64,000 bases of DNA from Arthrinium phaeospermum (lineage: Eukaryota; Ascomycota; Sordariomycetes; Amphisphaeriales; Apiosporaceae): contig QYRS01000002.1 in assembly GCA_006503535.1 (NCBI GenBank), positions 186,001-250,000 of the forward strand, read 5' to 3'. Each line of letters opens with the position of its first letter. Position 1 is the first letter of the stretch. Shown here piece by piece: positions 10,296-22,965 of this stretch. Under the pieces are notes generated by a model, which was not told the origin of the DNA, did no database searches, and was given only the letters and a program-made list of their open reading frames with translations. Both the position numbers and the translations under genes were made by a program.

Positions 10296-10782
10296 GGCAC
10301 TGGGCTGCTGTAAAAAGCAAGTGCCACATGATGGATGGGCTGGGAGCGGGAAGGTCCACGTGCTTGCCGTTGCTGGGTCTGCATCGAACAATTGCTGATG
10401 CCAGGCCTCTCGAGTCTGTTTGGGAGGATACCATGGCAGCAAGATCGGCCGAGTTGCTTCGCTTTCTAGGGTCTGTGTGCCCGACGTCGCTACAATTTTC
10501 GAGAACCACGACGCATGGTGCTTCTCAGTTTGTCGAAAGCGAGCAGCATTGAGGCTGCTTTTTCCGTATCCTTTTCTGTCCCCATTCGTTGAAGAGCCTT
10601 GTGCTTTGTTTGAGCGGCATCGCTTCGTAGGGCACTTCACAATCGCGCCTGCTTGTTTTGTGTTTATCACCAAACTGGCAACCACGCAGGGGATCAAGCT
10701 GCTGCCACTTCCTGCCAGCCTTAACACCCCGCCCCAAAACATTTGCTACTCATGCTTGGGCTTGCGTACCATTGACTTCTGG

Positions 10783-10878
10783 GATTCATCAGCTTTTCTG
10801 GGATTCATCACTTTTCTGCGATTCACCAGCTTTCTGCGATTCACCAGCTTTTCTGCGATTCATCAGCTTTTCTGCTAT
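10783..10878 (+). repeat. short tandem repeat, about 19-bp unit x5
   Basis: Degenerate direct repeats of the type GATTCATCAGCTTTTCTGC. They lie directly in the leader region of the kinase pseudogene. Confidence 0.75.
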
Positions 10879-10919
10879 TTTTGGTTCCTTGCTACATCTT
10901 TCCCACCACAAGTATCGAC

Positions 10920-12326
10920 ATGTCGTCTTCCGCCAAGCCTTCGCAGACGCTGGCCACAGACAGCCAGGAAGTAATCGAAGAAGGAAGTCAGCATACCGAC
11001 TGGGCGGCTTTCATCCTGTTTACATCGGCGAAATCTACCATGACAGATATGAGGTCCTGAGCAAGATTGGCTACGGCGGGTATTCAACCGTCTGGCTTGT
11101 TCGCGATCGCACAGCAACGTAAGTTGGACCATCATGTTTTCAAACAACAAGCGATGCGAAGACGACTGAATACCATCCAGGAAAGGTGAATCCTCCGAAT
11201 TCCGAGCCCTCAAGGTCCTCAGTGCAGAGTGCTATGGGGCCGGGAAAGATATCTACGAGCGGGAGATCCTGCGCTACTTAAAATACGAAGACCAGATCGC
11301 TGGGGATACGAGTTCATTTGCCATCTCGAAGATGACTTTGAGCACAAGGGCCCCAACGGAACCCATGTGTGCCTGGTGTTCCAGCTTTGCGGCGAGAGTA
11401 TGCTGTTATTCGGAGCACGGTTCGAGGAATTCATGATCCCAACTGAGTGATGCGGCGCATCACGACCCAGCTACTGCTGGCCCTTGACTACGCCCACAAC
11501 GCCGGGGTAATCCACACCGGCAAGTGCTTTCCACGCCGCATGTCGACCTTGGCTAATACTAATCCGCAATGTAGATATCCAGGAAAGCAACATCTTCGTG
11601 AAATGAGACCTACTCCGGCATCGAAAATGGTTATCTTGCGCAAGATCCATCCAACAGAACAGATCGGAGGGACAGTACACTGTCATCCCCAGCCGCCCTC
11701 TTTCCCATTACACCTTCCAACCCGACGATCGAGTCGACGAGTTCGACATTGTTCTTGGCGACTGGGTTTCTCCTGCTGGGACTACCACCTATGCGAGGTG
11801 ATCCAGCCCGTCGACCTACGTGCCCCCGAAGTGCTCGGAGCCGGCTGGGGTCCGGAGGCGGATATCTGGAATTTGGGCGCCATCGTTCTCGAGATGTACC
11901 GAGCTGTGCGCATGTTCATCGGCCTGACCGCAGGACGGGCCCTACAAGCTGGGACAGCATTTGGCCGAGATTGAGCATCTGCTGGGCCCGTTTCCGAAGG
12001 CATTGCTACAAGGGGGATCCGGACAGAGTGGGGCGCATATTTGATAAGGATGGCAAGGTCAAGGATGTGACGAGTCGGATGCCAACCTAGACAAGTGGAA
12101 TCCGGTCACAGGGGGGCGCACGTTTGGTAAGAAACGCAAGTTCAAGTATGTGGACGAGTGGGATGCCGACCACAATCTGATGTCGGAGTGGTACACCCCG
12201 GGGCTGCCTCAGGACGGGAAGGCAAAATTTGTCGCATTCTTGAATTCGGCCATGGCAATTAATCCGACCGATAGGTCAAATCCAGCAAAACTATTGAGGG
12301 GGCCTTGGCTGCACGCACTGGAATAG
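10920..12326 (+). pseudogene. SRPK-like serine/threonine protein kinase, broken
   Basis: Fragments of one kinase in shifting frames: N-terminal MSSSAKPSQTLATDSQEV; the SRPK-type entry GGFHPVYIGEIYHDRYEVL with glycine loop KIGYGGYSTVWLVRD; GYEFICHLEDDFEHKGPNGT; LALDYAHNAGVIHTDIQESN (HTD in place of the usual HRD); LGDW; DLRAPEVLGAGWGPEADIWN; and RAVRMFIGL; ending WLHALE before TAG at 12324-12326. Introns: GT-AG after the glycine loop and GC-AG at 11520-11574. At least seven frame breaks are needed (about 10999, 11290, 11450, 11603, 11660, 11765, 11938, 12010, 12085), most explainable by one base in a short run. The canonical order of subdomains shows the ancestor; the lesion density is far above neighbouring genes, so I call it a pseudogene. 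Confidence 0.8.
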
Positions 12327-12709
12327 CCTGAAGGGCTTCGCGGGTTGGGAAACTGTTGTCGCTATCACCTTGATGGTAACCCACGAGGTTATGCCTCATT
12401 GTTGACATCACGGATCGTTTGCTGTTATTAGTATAAGTTTCATTCTGTCAAATAGCATACCCGATGCTCATAGGAAATACATAAGTCCGATGCTATCGCA
12501 GTGTTCCAGCTGGTGACGATAAGCTTAGTATTCCACCCTCAGCGATTGCGTCAACCCGAGCAAGTCCCGGGAAAGATTCGGAGTCATCCCGAGAGTGGCG
12601 CGGCTTGGGCTTCGGAACGGTTCCGAGTCGGGGAGCATCCCGAACTAGGTTTAAACCTCCCATTTCACTCGTACTGAGATGAAGAAACTTGACTTGGGCG
12701 CACTCGGCT

Positions 12710-12742
<33 letters not shown>

Positions 12743-13391
12743 TTGGCCATTATGGTTTGCGGTGTGCGATCTGGGAATAGCCTCACAAAGAGACATGAGG
12801 TCCTAGTAACACTTCATCTGAGGAATCGTCCGTGGTTACTTGGTTACCACTGGTTCGTCGTTGAAGTAAGGACTTGCACTAGTTTCCCACCTACGCTGTC
12901 AAGAGTTCGTCCGAAGTCGAGCACGACAGGGGTGACGCTGTTGGCGCCACAAACCTTGATGGAGATAAAACCACCCCTTGAAGCAAAGTTGATGAATATC
13001 AGTTCGCAACTAACCAGGGCCTGGAAGCATCGTCATTCGCTATTTCGCGTCTATGACTTGCCCATAGGTCTAGCCAGGGTGGTGGATTTGGCAGATTATG
13101 CTGACGGCAAACTCGTTTTTCTTGTACCAGGTCGTTAGGCCCACCAGCTCATATGATCACGCGATTAATACAGTGGAAGACATGCATTTAGAAAACAAGG
13201 GGAATTGATTGTTCAGCTAGGCTAGAGCGGCAGTCACAGACGAGATGGCCCCGAAGTCAAGTTCAAAGGGCACAGGCAAGGACTGTCAAGCGCCTAGTCC
13301 ATCCACCCCGATTGCCCCCATATGTAAACATTCTGCTGTTCTAGCTAGCAAGTATATTGCCCATGACTGGAGAGGAAATAAAGCTCCTCCG
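12327..13391. other. intergenic with a 28-nt poly-C tract
   Basis: C-run at 12712-12739. No supported gene on either strand; frames here are short and lack motifs. Confidence 0.5.
12712..12739 (+). repeat. poly-C mononucleotide tract (28 nt)
   Basis: Uninterrupted run of 28 C in the window. Its length is probably uncertain in any assembly. Confidence 0.85.
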
Positions 13392-16300
13392 CTACCACTG
13401 GCACACCACCTCCGCCACCTTGTCCGTCCCGCAGTCGTGCACGTCAGTGTGGTTGGCGCGGTAGCAGTCGGCCGTAGCCCAGCGGCGGCAAGCAAGGGCC
13501 CCGACCTTAGCGCCCGCCGCGACGCTCGTATAGTTGTCGACGGCCGCGAGGTAGCTGCACGTGTCGTTGAAGGCGGTCAGTTCCGCGTACCAGGTCCGCA
13601 GGCCGGACTGTCGGTCGCCGGCGTTGAGCGCCAGGGACCACGTGGCCGCCTCGGTGCAGACGCTCGCCGGGTTGAGACGGCCGTCGTAGCCGGCGAGGTG
13701 CCACGCGCCGCTGCTGGTGTTGGTGTGGGACCGCAGGCCGTAGACGGCCGTGGACGAGTTGGCGACGGCGGCGAGGCGGTCGCGGAGCTGGCGCGAGATG
13801 GCGGCGGCTTTGTCGCCGCCGCCGCCGCCGGTCCAGGACCAGGCGCACGAGTCGGTCGCGCAGCACTTGGGCGAGCTGGCGTCGCAGCCCGTGTCGCTGC
13901 AGTAGCAGTCCGGGCAGCTGGCGTCGGAGCAGCAGGCGGGCGAGTTGTCGTCGCAGCCGTCCTCGTTGCAGGTGCAGGGATATCCGTTGTCGAGCTTGCA
14001 CTGGTCGTCGCAGGTCGGAGTCGGCGACGGCGCGGTGGTGGTGGTGGATGGGGTCGTGGTGGGGGTGGGTGGTGTCGAGGACGTCGTCGTGGCTGTCGTC
14101 GGGTACCAGGTCGTGAGCTCGGTGGGCGTGGCGGGCTCCGTGCTCCAGCTGCGCGTCACGGTGCTCGAGGGCACGGGCTGTCCGTTGTCCGGGTCCTGGG
14201 GGTCCTGGTGGTCGGGCGGCGTCCCCGTCGGGCTGGCGCCGCAGTAGTACCCGCTGCATACCGTGCCGCCGCAGCCCCCGGCGGCTGTGCACGTGGGCTG
14301 CGCCACCGAGGCCGATGCGAAAGTGATGGACTGCACACCGGGATCGATGGGATCCACAGGGCACGAGCCCGCGTCGTCGCCGTCGTCGCTTTGCGTCAGT
14401 CGATTCCGTCGGTTCCGTGGAGGGGGGCCGCCGCAGCTTAGCACCGACTCGCCCGGGCCCATGTTTCCCATGTCTGGGTCGAGGCCATCGCATGCTCCGT
14501 TGGCGTCCCAGTCTTGCCGCGTGTCCCTCTTTTAAGCAGTTGTAGCTGATGGCCTTTTGCTGCGTCGCGTTCCATACCTGAACTTGGCCGTTCCAGGCCA
14601 CGGGCCGTTTCTGGTCATCCGGTACCGGTACCAAGACGCCCGCGTCGGTAAACGGGTGTAGCGGCGAGCTAAGAAGGCAATCATCTTCTTGACGTTTCGG
14701 GGGTTCTTCAGGGGCTCGTGGAACGGACCCGGCAGGGAACGCAGGTACGCGGCGATTCCGGCAACCTGCGGCGCGCCTACAACACGAACAGGCAAAGTCA
14801 GCTTTCTACGAGGCCTTGAATATCCGTCGTGGGGAGGAGGTCCGTACTGTAGGATGTTCCGTTGTCTAGTCTGTAACTACGGCCGTTGGTGCCCGGTATG
14901 GCCGGGTCTATTGGGATTCTGACTTCTTCGCCTGGTGCGTATGTTGTTATCCAGGCGGCTGATTGACCCCATTCCGGCTCGGTCCCGTTGATGTTCGTGG
15001 CGCCGACGACGATCAGACTCTTCAGCTGCCCGAAGGGGTTCCAGGCGGCGCTCGGGCTGCCGAATCTTGCTGGGTATGCGTCGGGCTGTTTCCCGTTCTC
15101 ACGCGCGCTGTTGCCAGCCGAGACCACCATCACGACGCCGACGGCCTCGAGCCTGTCCATGATGAACTCTGGTAGTGTCTTGTTAGGCTTCTGTCCAAGG
15201 TCCAAGGAGAGCCGCGGGCTGACTTACTCAAGCTTCGGAGCAGGGCTGGTTCCGGATGCGGGGACCCGTCTGCAACCACCCAAGACCGGTTAGCACCAAA
15301 CCCATGGTTCCATCCGCCCTTTCTGGATACTTCTTCTCGGGGGCGCGCAACTTACATTTCCAGCTCATATTGACCACAGCTTTGTTTAGCAATGAGCCGC
15401 CATTGCTGTGCACGCTGTAGTATATCATGTAAAGCTCCGAGATCAAATCGGCACGGACGACGTAGGTGGGGTAACCCTGCCAGTCGATGTCTTCGGTCCA
15501 AATGACTCGGCATTTCTTGCAGGTGCCTAGATAGGCCCCGTTGATGTGTGCTACGACGCCGGTTCCGTGGGAAAGATATGGTTCAAGGTTTGGTCCGTTC
15601 AGTGGGTGGGGGAGTGTCATCCCGTTGATGAGATTACTGATTCGTGCATTCCTTAACTCCTGTGGTCCGATCCGGATGCGTCAGTCAACTACGCCAAGAC
15701 CGTGTATTCGGAACAGGTCCGCCTGATACGCACCACGTGGTTGTCCCAGGTCCCGTTTTCGCCGGTGACATAGACTGTCCAGCCATCATTTTCGTCGTTG
15801 TCCCACCCCACCCTCACTGTCCCACCAGAATTTGTACCACGGGGGATTCCGTGGGCTTTCGCACGAATAACTACCTTGGCCGCATAAGGCCTGCCCCTTG
15901 GGCAGAGAGTCAACACCGGTCTCCCAGAATGGAGAGCTTCTGTTTCGAGGAACGCGGAGCGTCGTATTATTATCGCCGGGGTCGCCGAGGTCATAGTTGA
16001 GGACGGAACCCTCTGGCGGTGGCTCTTGTTTCGGCTCATCTGGCAGATTCATATTTCTTTGCTCGTAATAGCTCACTCCGTCGACATCGGGCTGCATACA
16101 CGAAACAGATTGTTAGCGGTCCATCTAGCGCCCGGCGTGTAGGGGGTTTACCGACCGATTGCAGCAAAGCATCGTATGTCAACGTGTCGAGCCCGGGGAC
16201 CCAATAGAAGCCGGTATAGCCAAGGGCCTCCACCGTTTTTATTTACCGGAGTAGTTGGCCAGGATCTCAGGGATCTCCCCGACATTGCCAGGATCTGTGG

Positions 16301-19300
16301 GAAAGATGATCGCATCGTTGAAGCAAACCTACGTAGTCCGGGGTCAGCACACTGTTTTTCGATTCATTTGCCCGTGTCGAAACCTGGGTTGGCTGGGGGT
16401 TGTTTTACGTTCTGCGGACAGGAGTTAGCATATAGTTCTTGGAGGATGGAGCGCTGCGAGGGCACTTTTGCAGCAGATCATATTGCACTTACAAGCATGT
16501 TTCCACTTGCTGTAGGCTGGCAGGCACTGCTGGAAGATGTGCTCGAGGTGCTCGAGGTGCTGGATGTGCTTGAAGTACTTGATATGCTGGACTCGCTGGA
16601 CGTGCTGCCCTGGCTTGTCGAAGTGGGGGAGCTGGATGGTGCAGTCGACGTGACTGTCGCCCCCACATTTGTGTCGGTCTGCAGCAGAGTTACGTATTAG
16701 CGTCGCGGTACATGGGGACAATGTGCCACCCTATACCAAAATGATTCGTCGAATTAACCGAGACATATCCTACGTACCGCGGAGCATCCTTCGATGGTGT
16801 CACAGTCCCCCGTTATGGTGGACCTGCGCGTCGTACCGGACTCGACGGTCACAGAGGTCGTGATGGTGCACAGTTCGGCCGTCTGGGTCTGGCAGCTCGT
16901 GGAGCGGTCGTCCGAGTAGGTCAGCTTGTGATCCCACCCGATGCTACACAGGGGTCAGTAGTACTTCATAGCCTATGATGCAAAGACGAGGGAGGGGGGA
17001 ATGCAAATCGGCCACCTACGTGATCTTGGGCCATGGCGGAAGCTTGCCCTTGAACTTGTACGTGCCCAACTTCGGGAACTTGAAATGGTCAAGTGGCGGC
17101 GGTCCCCTGTGTAACGCCCCAGCAAACCTTGGTCAGACAACTTTCACAGCAGCAACTCTACTCAAGGAAGTTTGACTTACGGGGGGTAGATCCCAGGGGG
17201 GAGTCTGAGTCTGAACCCAGAAAGATTGATGTTGATACCATCGACCTTCATCGAGCAGATCTGGAACCGGAGGAGTTAGGATCGAAACGGGACCCTTTGT
17301 CGAGAAGGCTCTGGGGGTGGTTACCTTGAAAAAAAAGAACCAATGGCAGTCTGAATCCGTGGTTCCATCTTCACTTTGCGTGGGGTCGTCCGCGCGGATT
17401 GCTACGATTTCTCCCGAAGGCCAGAAATTCCAGAAGGCAACGGCCCTGACGGAGTGGAACCCTCCTACAAGAAGAAAGTTAGATGATACATTGAGGTACG
17501 GGGGTCTGGTAAGGGGCTGTGTATGGCTGGAAGTACACACCTTCGTGGGCGTCGTGGGTTCCAGCCCCCAGTCCCAATAGCCACCCGTAAAGGTCACCGT
17601 GGTGGGCTCTACCAGCGTCATCGTTGTGGCTCCTGCGAAAAAGCCTCCCTCCAAGGCGAATGTCGTAGGAGCAAATCCTCTCCCGTTCACTCCCTTCCAG
17701 GTGAGGGTCGTGGCGAGGTTTGCCACGGGGATGTCTCCTAGGATGTACCCACCGCCCAAGGTCAAGGTCTGGTCTTCAAATCCCACGCCCAACGTCATGG
17801 TGGTGGGCAGTGGTACTTGCCAAAATGTGAGTATCCCAAACGTCACGGCCGTGGACTGCGGGTGGCCGCCGGGGGCGGGCGCCCCGCCTATAGTCAAGGT
17901 GGCGGGCAGTTGTCCGCCCACGGCTCCTCCGATGCTCACTGTGGTGGGCGGTGCTCCTCCCCCCGTTTTGCCGAAGATGAAGGTCATAGATGTCGTCGCG
18001 GGCACCGTCGGGGTTGAAATGCCGCCACCAAAGGTAACCGTGGTGGGCGGCACTTCTCCCGAAAGCCCTCCCAAGACTATGGTCGTGGGCTCCACTCCTC
18101 CTCCGAAGCCCTGTATAGACAATGCCGTGGAAGGTGCTCCTCCCGAGCCCCCCGGGAAAGTGATTGCCATGGGCGGCAACACAAGAGGATCCTTGTTGGG
18201 ATCCAGCGTCGGGGTGGGTGTAGGCCAATGGAAAGAAGTGACAAAACTGCAGTCGAAATTCCAATATCCGCTGAAGAGATCCAAGAAGGTGTACGTTTGG
18301 AGTCTCGGGCAGTCGTAGCCGATCGTGTATGTGGCCTGAAGATCGGGGTCGAGGGTAAACGTCGTCTTGGGTGTCGCAAACGTCAGCTCTGTGACAGGGG
18401 GGCATGCGATCGTTGTTGTCGGGATGAGGTCGGGCGGGAACTGGATCGTCGTCACGGTTGGTCCTGACACGGAAATGAAGGTGGAATAGGGAGTGAAGAA
18501 GGTCATGGGCCTGGCGCTGGTGCTGGTAGACGATGGCGTTGGCGGTGGGATGGCGAAAGGGTCGCTAGAGGCTGTCCATCCGGGTCCATCGGGCGGGCCC
18601 TGGCTCACCTTGGGCCAAGGCGGGAGAGTCACGCTGCGGGTGGTGGTGCCGCCTTTGCCGTCAGGTAAAGGCACGCCGACGGGAGGAATGTCCACGCTCG
18701 GTTCGGCCAGGAAACCACCACCAGTTGCTGTCGAGGTGATGTTCAGGTTGTAATATGGCATTCCGCCGATCGTTAAGCTTTGGTTTTGTTTGTCAGCAAT
18801 CATGCACAAGCCTGGTCTGGGAGATGGAATACCTACAGAGGAATGTCAATGGTAACAATGGTAGTGGAGATAATGATTGTCGTCTGTAACACTAGAGTTA
18901 GAAAACACCTAGCATATAACGGTCCTTTCTTGTTAGGTATGCACTTACTATCACCTGCCCGTTGGGAGCGGTGGTCGTGCCGGGACCTGCGTACTCGAGG
19001 CTTGTTGTATAGTTGCCAGGGTCAATGGTAGATGAAGTAGATAACGGGCTTGTGGGCAGCACCAAGATGCACGGCGGCGGGCACGAGACATTCGGGGTAG
19101 CCCAGATCTCTGGACCCACGTAGACAATGTTGGGGGTGTCTTGTCCATTGGTGGGCAGCCAGATGCTAACTTCGGTGGTATGTCCACTGTATTGACAATT
19201 AGATGGCTGAAACCAAAGCAGAATATAGCCAAAGCCTACCTTTGAGTATCGTTTTGACGAATGACGGTACCACTGCAAAGGCGGCAAGTGTTAGCATTGT

Positions 19301-22300
19301 ACCCAGAGAACAGCAAAACGGCTAAGATTCTTACTTAATCCCAAGGGCAACGTTTTCCGTTCCAAGCGTGAACATGTTGAAAATTGCAACGTCTTGAGAG
19401 TTTTGCACTTCCAGGATTCGTTCTTGACAATTGTACGTATCGGTGCAGTTTTGTTGGAAGTTCTGGAAGAATGAATATAGGCCTTGTGGTCGTTAGTAAG
19501 TGCAGCTGGGATGGGATTATGATTAGACAGAATCACTTACCAGCCCCATGGACGGTAATGTTGGTCGAATCAAGGATGCGCATGCCCCAGGACATCCTAC
19601 AGATATCCGTCGTGCAGTCGTCAAACGTTGGGTCAGCTGCGAAGCTCTTCCCTGGAAGGAAAGGATTAGGTGCCAAAGGCTCAGGCTGGAAATACGGGGC
19701 CTCAGTCTGAAGATGTCCTATATAAACCTAGAGCCAAGTTATGTCAGCTTGGTCTGCCGCTGCCCAGGGACAGCATCCTGAGCGACTCGAGATACTTACA
19801 TTCTTTGCATTGCTGAACTGATAGTTGTAGAGTACCGAGTGCTCCGAGCCTGAGCCATAGAACCACGACGGACCCTCGGACTCAATGAGCACTGCAGGGA
19901 AAAAGTTAGCAATCGACTCGAGTCGCCGCCATGGTGCAGCTTAGCTTACTTCCTCGTGCGCCGTACACGCTGACCTGATTGGAGGTCTTGTCGGTAAGGC
20001 TCACTACGTTGAAATCGTTGTCGCTGTATTGTTGGTCAGCGTGGTTGTTACTTGACCAGACGACATCGTCAGTGGAACTTACTGATCGGCAACCCAGGCC
20101 CAGACATTTTCAAAGTACCCAGACGCTTGTTGAGTGACGTGAAACATCAAGGAAGCGGCGATACATTGCCCATTGACTTCTCCGGACTTTGGGCAGTGCT
20201 CCACGTCCAGGTCCGTTCCTGTGGCACCACCCACTCGGAAGTGAGAATCCCACATAGCGGCCGAGCCCTGCTGAGCGGCAGCTACGTTCCACTCCATGAG
20301 TATCGCACCAGCCGTGGGTCCTGCCACAGTGAACAGCATTTCGACAATCTCGATATTGCCGACGTCGCCTTTGTTGCCAACTTGGACCATGACCTTCGGA
20401 TTATGCATATCGCCAAAGTAGACTCCGGCACCCTGGATTTGGGACCAACTGGAACCTTGGAGCCGAGAGCCGGTGGGGATCAAGACGGTGCTTCCAACTT
20501 GGTATATGCCCGCCGGAAAATACGCAATTTGGTTGGCCGTTGCTGCCTTCTCCAAGAAAGCGTTGATGGCACCAGCCTGGTCTCCACTGCCGTCGTTGAA
20601 GATGCCCTCGTTGGTAGCGACAAGAAAGCTGCTAGAGTCCAGGTCTTCGTACTGAGGTCTCGACCTTACAAACAGTTTCCCGCCTTCAAGAAGACCCGCC
20701 CCCTTCGGAGGCGCGTCGGCCGGCGCTGCTTGGTAGGAGCCCTCGGAGCCATTGTAACGCTGACCAGCTGCCCAAAGTCCGATCGGATAGGGCCCATTGC
20801 CGACTATGGTTGAGCAAACCCCGTGTCAGCATGACGACTATTGTCCGAGAGGGACGAGGTATCCGCCCACTTACCATTGAGCAGTACGCGGTTGTCGTCT
20901 TGCGCGACAACAGCGCCAACATTGTAGACGAAAAGATTGTCCAGAACAATGTTGGGGGAGTCGTTCAGTCCGTTTGTCAAGATGGCCGTAGGGACGTCGA
21001 AGATCGTGCAATCTGCATAAAGTTAGTTTAGTCGCCCGCCAACCGTTTTCCCGGGATGCCCATAGACTTGCCGATTATGGATACAGAGCCAGTACCCTGT
21101 CCTTCATCACCACCCCGACCGCTGATGTTGAAGCCAACAGCACCGCCGTATATCTCGACCTGGAGGAGTTTCGTTAGTGCATGGCTGAGATCGCTTCTTG
21201 GATCTGATGAGGAGGAGTTCGTACACCTTGCCAGTTGAAACCCCAATCCCACACCATCTGGACCGACGTCAGACAGCCATAGAACTTGATGTTCCTAGCC
21301 GTGTACTGCTGTGAGCCTGGAGCTGAATGTCAATAACAAGACATTCTGCGAGAGATAGAGCAAAGGATGAAGCCTACCTGCTCGCCATCCAATGGCGCCA
21401 CCCATAAATACCTGTTTAAGTCAGTATGCTGGTGTCGCTGACACGTGATGAGGGTCTGAATCGGCATACAAGATCTATAAGAGTCAGCACTTGTTGGTGA
21501 TAATTGGGGTCAAGCAGGGGGGTCTACCTGAGACAAAGCCACCACTACCGTTCTCCATTAAGATGCCCACGTGACTAGCAGAGTTCACATCCGTGGCGTT
21601 GGGCATGTTGAACACTAGGTTCTGTAGAGTTGTCTGGGTCATGTCAGTCGTGATTTCGCGCAAGGAAGCATGATCCACTTACAGCCTGTGCAGCCTGCCA
21701 ATGAATGCCAGTCGGGACGTAGGGTTGGCCATTGTCGGTCGTGGATAGCGGCATATCCGTCAGGTCGAGAATGAAATTTCGGATATGTCGAAAGAATTGG
21801 TTCTGGTTGACGAACCTGCATCAAAAGTCAGGGATCGAACTACGAAGAGGAATGCTGCATGAGTGCCGTTGTAATTACCATTGATCGCCAGATCTGTTCA
21901 ACACCGTCAGCACTTTGTCACAATCTAGGGTATAAGGTCGTAGACTCACGTCCCCGGGATATATGGATCAGTATCAATCATGGCAATTCCCTTGAAGGTA
22001 TCGCATCCCTTGATAGTCGGAGGGTCATTAGGGTCACCAATGAACTGGGTGTAGTAGAGCTGGATGATAGGGGTGCAAATCATGTAGGTGCCAGGCTGGA
22101 TATCACACATTAGCCAACCAGTACGAAAAGTGACAAACGAAGATGCTAAATTCAATATTAAACAATATGCAAGGGGTGACGAACTGGAAAGTAGATGATC
22201 GCGCCTTTGGCGAAGGTGCTTCCGCAGTCTTTGCCACATCTCGACCCGTCCTGGATGGCAGCGTTGATGCATTCAGTGGTGTCGGTGTTTCCAGAGTTGT

Positions 22301-22965
22301 CGGCTCCGTAGTCGTCAACCACATTACGAAAGAACTTGTATCCGGGGTCGGCATGAGGTTGCTGATTTTTTTGTTAGTAACACCTGCCAACTGTAGATGC
22401 TTGTCAACTCACTGTGCCAAGAGGACCCATACTAGTTAGCCAGTACGAAGACGAGTCGGCTCGCGGCGAGTGGCTCCGGTGGGAAGCCTTGCTGTTGGGC
22501 AAAGCAAGTGTGGTGTTATCAGTAGGTTTCAATCCCGAGCCATCGCCGCCACGAATGACATGTCCGGCTCGGAGGTTCTTCATGAAGTTGTCGAAGCTGC
22601 CTGAGTACTGCCAAACAGGGCCATCTTGCGTTCCTGAAATAGTTGTCAATCGACCTACATTCGGAAGTTCCACAGCTATCTAGAACTCTCACCTTTATCG
22701 GGAGATGCGTTGAAGAAGTTGTGTCGGTTATCAACCATGTAAGGAGGATTGGGCTAGGCGGATGGGCATGGCCCAAGTCAGTTGCACTTGTCCACACACA
22801 AGACTTCGTTGACAGGTTCTAGATTTTGCTTACTTGGGGACCATAACCGGGTACGTTGGGCCAGTTCTTGGGAGACTCTTGGAGACCCTCCCGTGAGGCG
22901 GCGACAAGACTGTACTGATGTACAAGAAACAGCAGCAAGGCTGCGAGGACGCGGTTACACGCCAT
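13392..22965 (-). CDS. giant secreted GH55 glucanase with repeat linker, subtilisin-like domain and Cys-rich tail
   Basis: Start at 22965 gives a signal peptide (MACNRVLAALLLFLVHQYSL); exon 1 is 22834..22965. Many short introns follow, including GC-AG at 21013..21071. From 22.9 to 19.2 kb the product is a GH55 exo/endo-beta-1,3-glucanase built of two parallel beta-helix halves: NWPNVPGYGPQ, DDYGADNSGNTD with IIYFPPGTYMI, then NEGIFNDGSGDQ with IAYFPAGIYQVG. After a Thr-rich bridge come an array of PTTxTxGG repeats (17.55-18.15 kb), a short Pro/Lys domain (LPPGIYPPGPPP, KGKLPPWPKIT), a Cys motif and a Ser/Thr linker. A subtilase-like domain follows: YLSHGTGVVAHI (His), VVSAGN, and GTSYSAPQVAGI (Ser) assembled across an intron near 14.8 kb. 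The tail has Cys-rich repeats (CKLDNGYPCTCNEDGCDD) and ends at 13392. Single-base frame breaks lie near 18830, 16243, 15807, 15200, 14671 and 14526; the GH55 half is intact. Some exon joins in the second half remain uncertain. Confidence 0.8.

Noticed and set aside
10920..12326. RIP as the cause of kinase inactivation
   Set aside because: Lesions are mainly single-base indels, not C-to-T changes producing stop codons, and the region is not AT-enriched.
13245..14441. Long plus-strand reading frame of 398 codons
   Set aside because: It is the antisense shadow of the Cys-rich tail exon of the giant gene; its Arg/Gly/Val-rich composition is typical of a GC-rich shadow.
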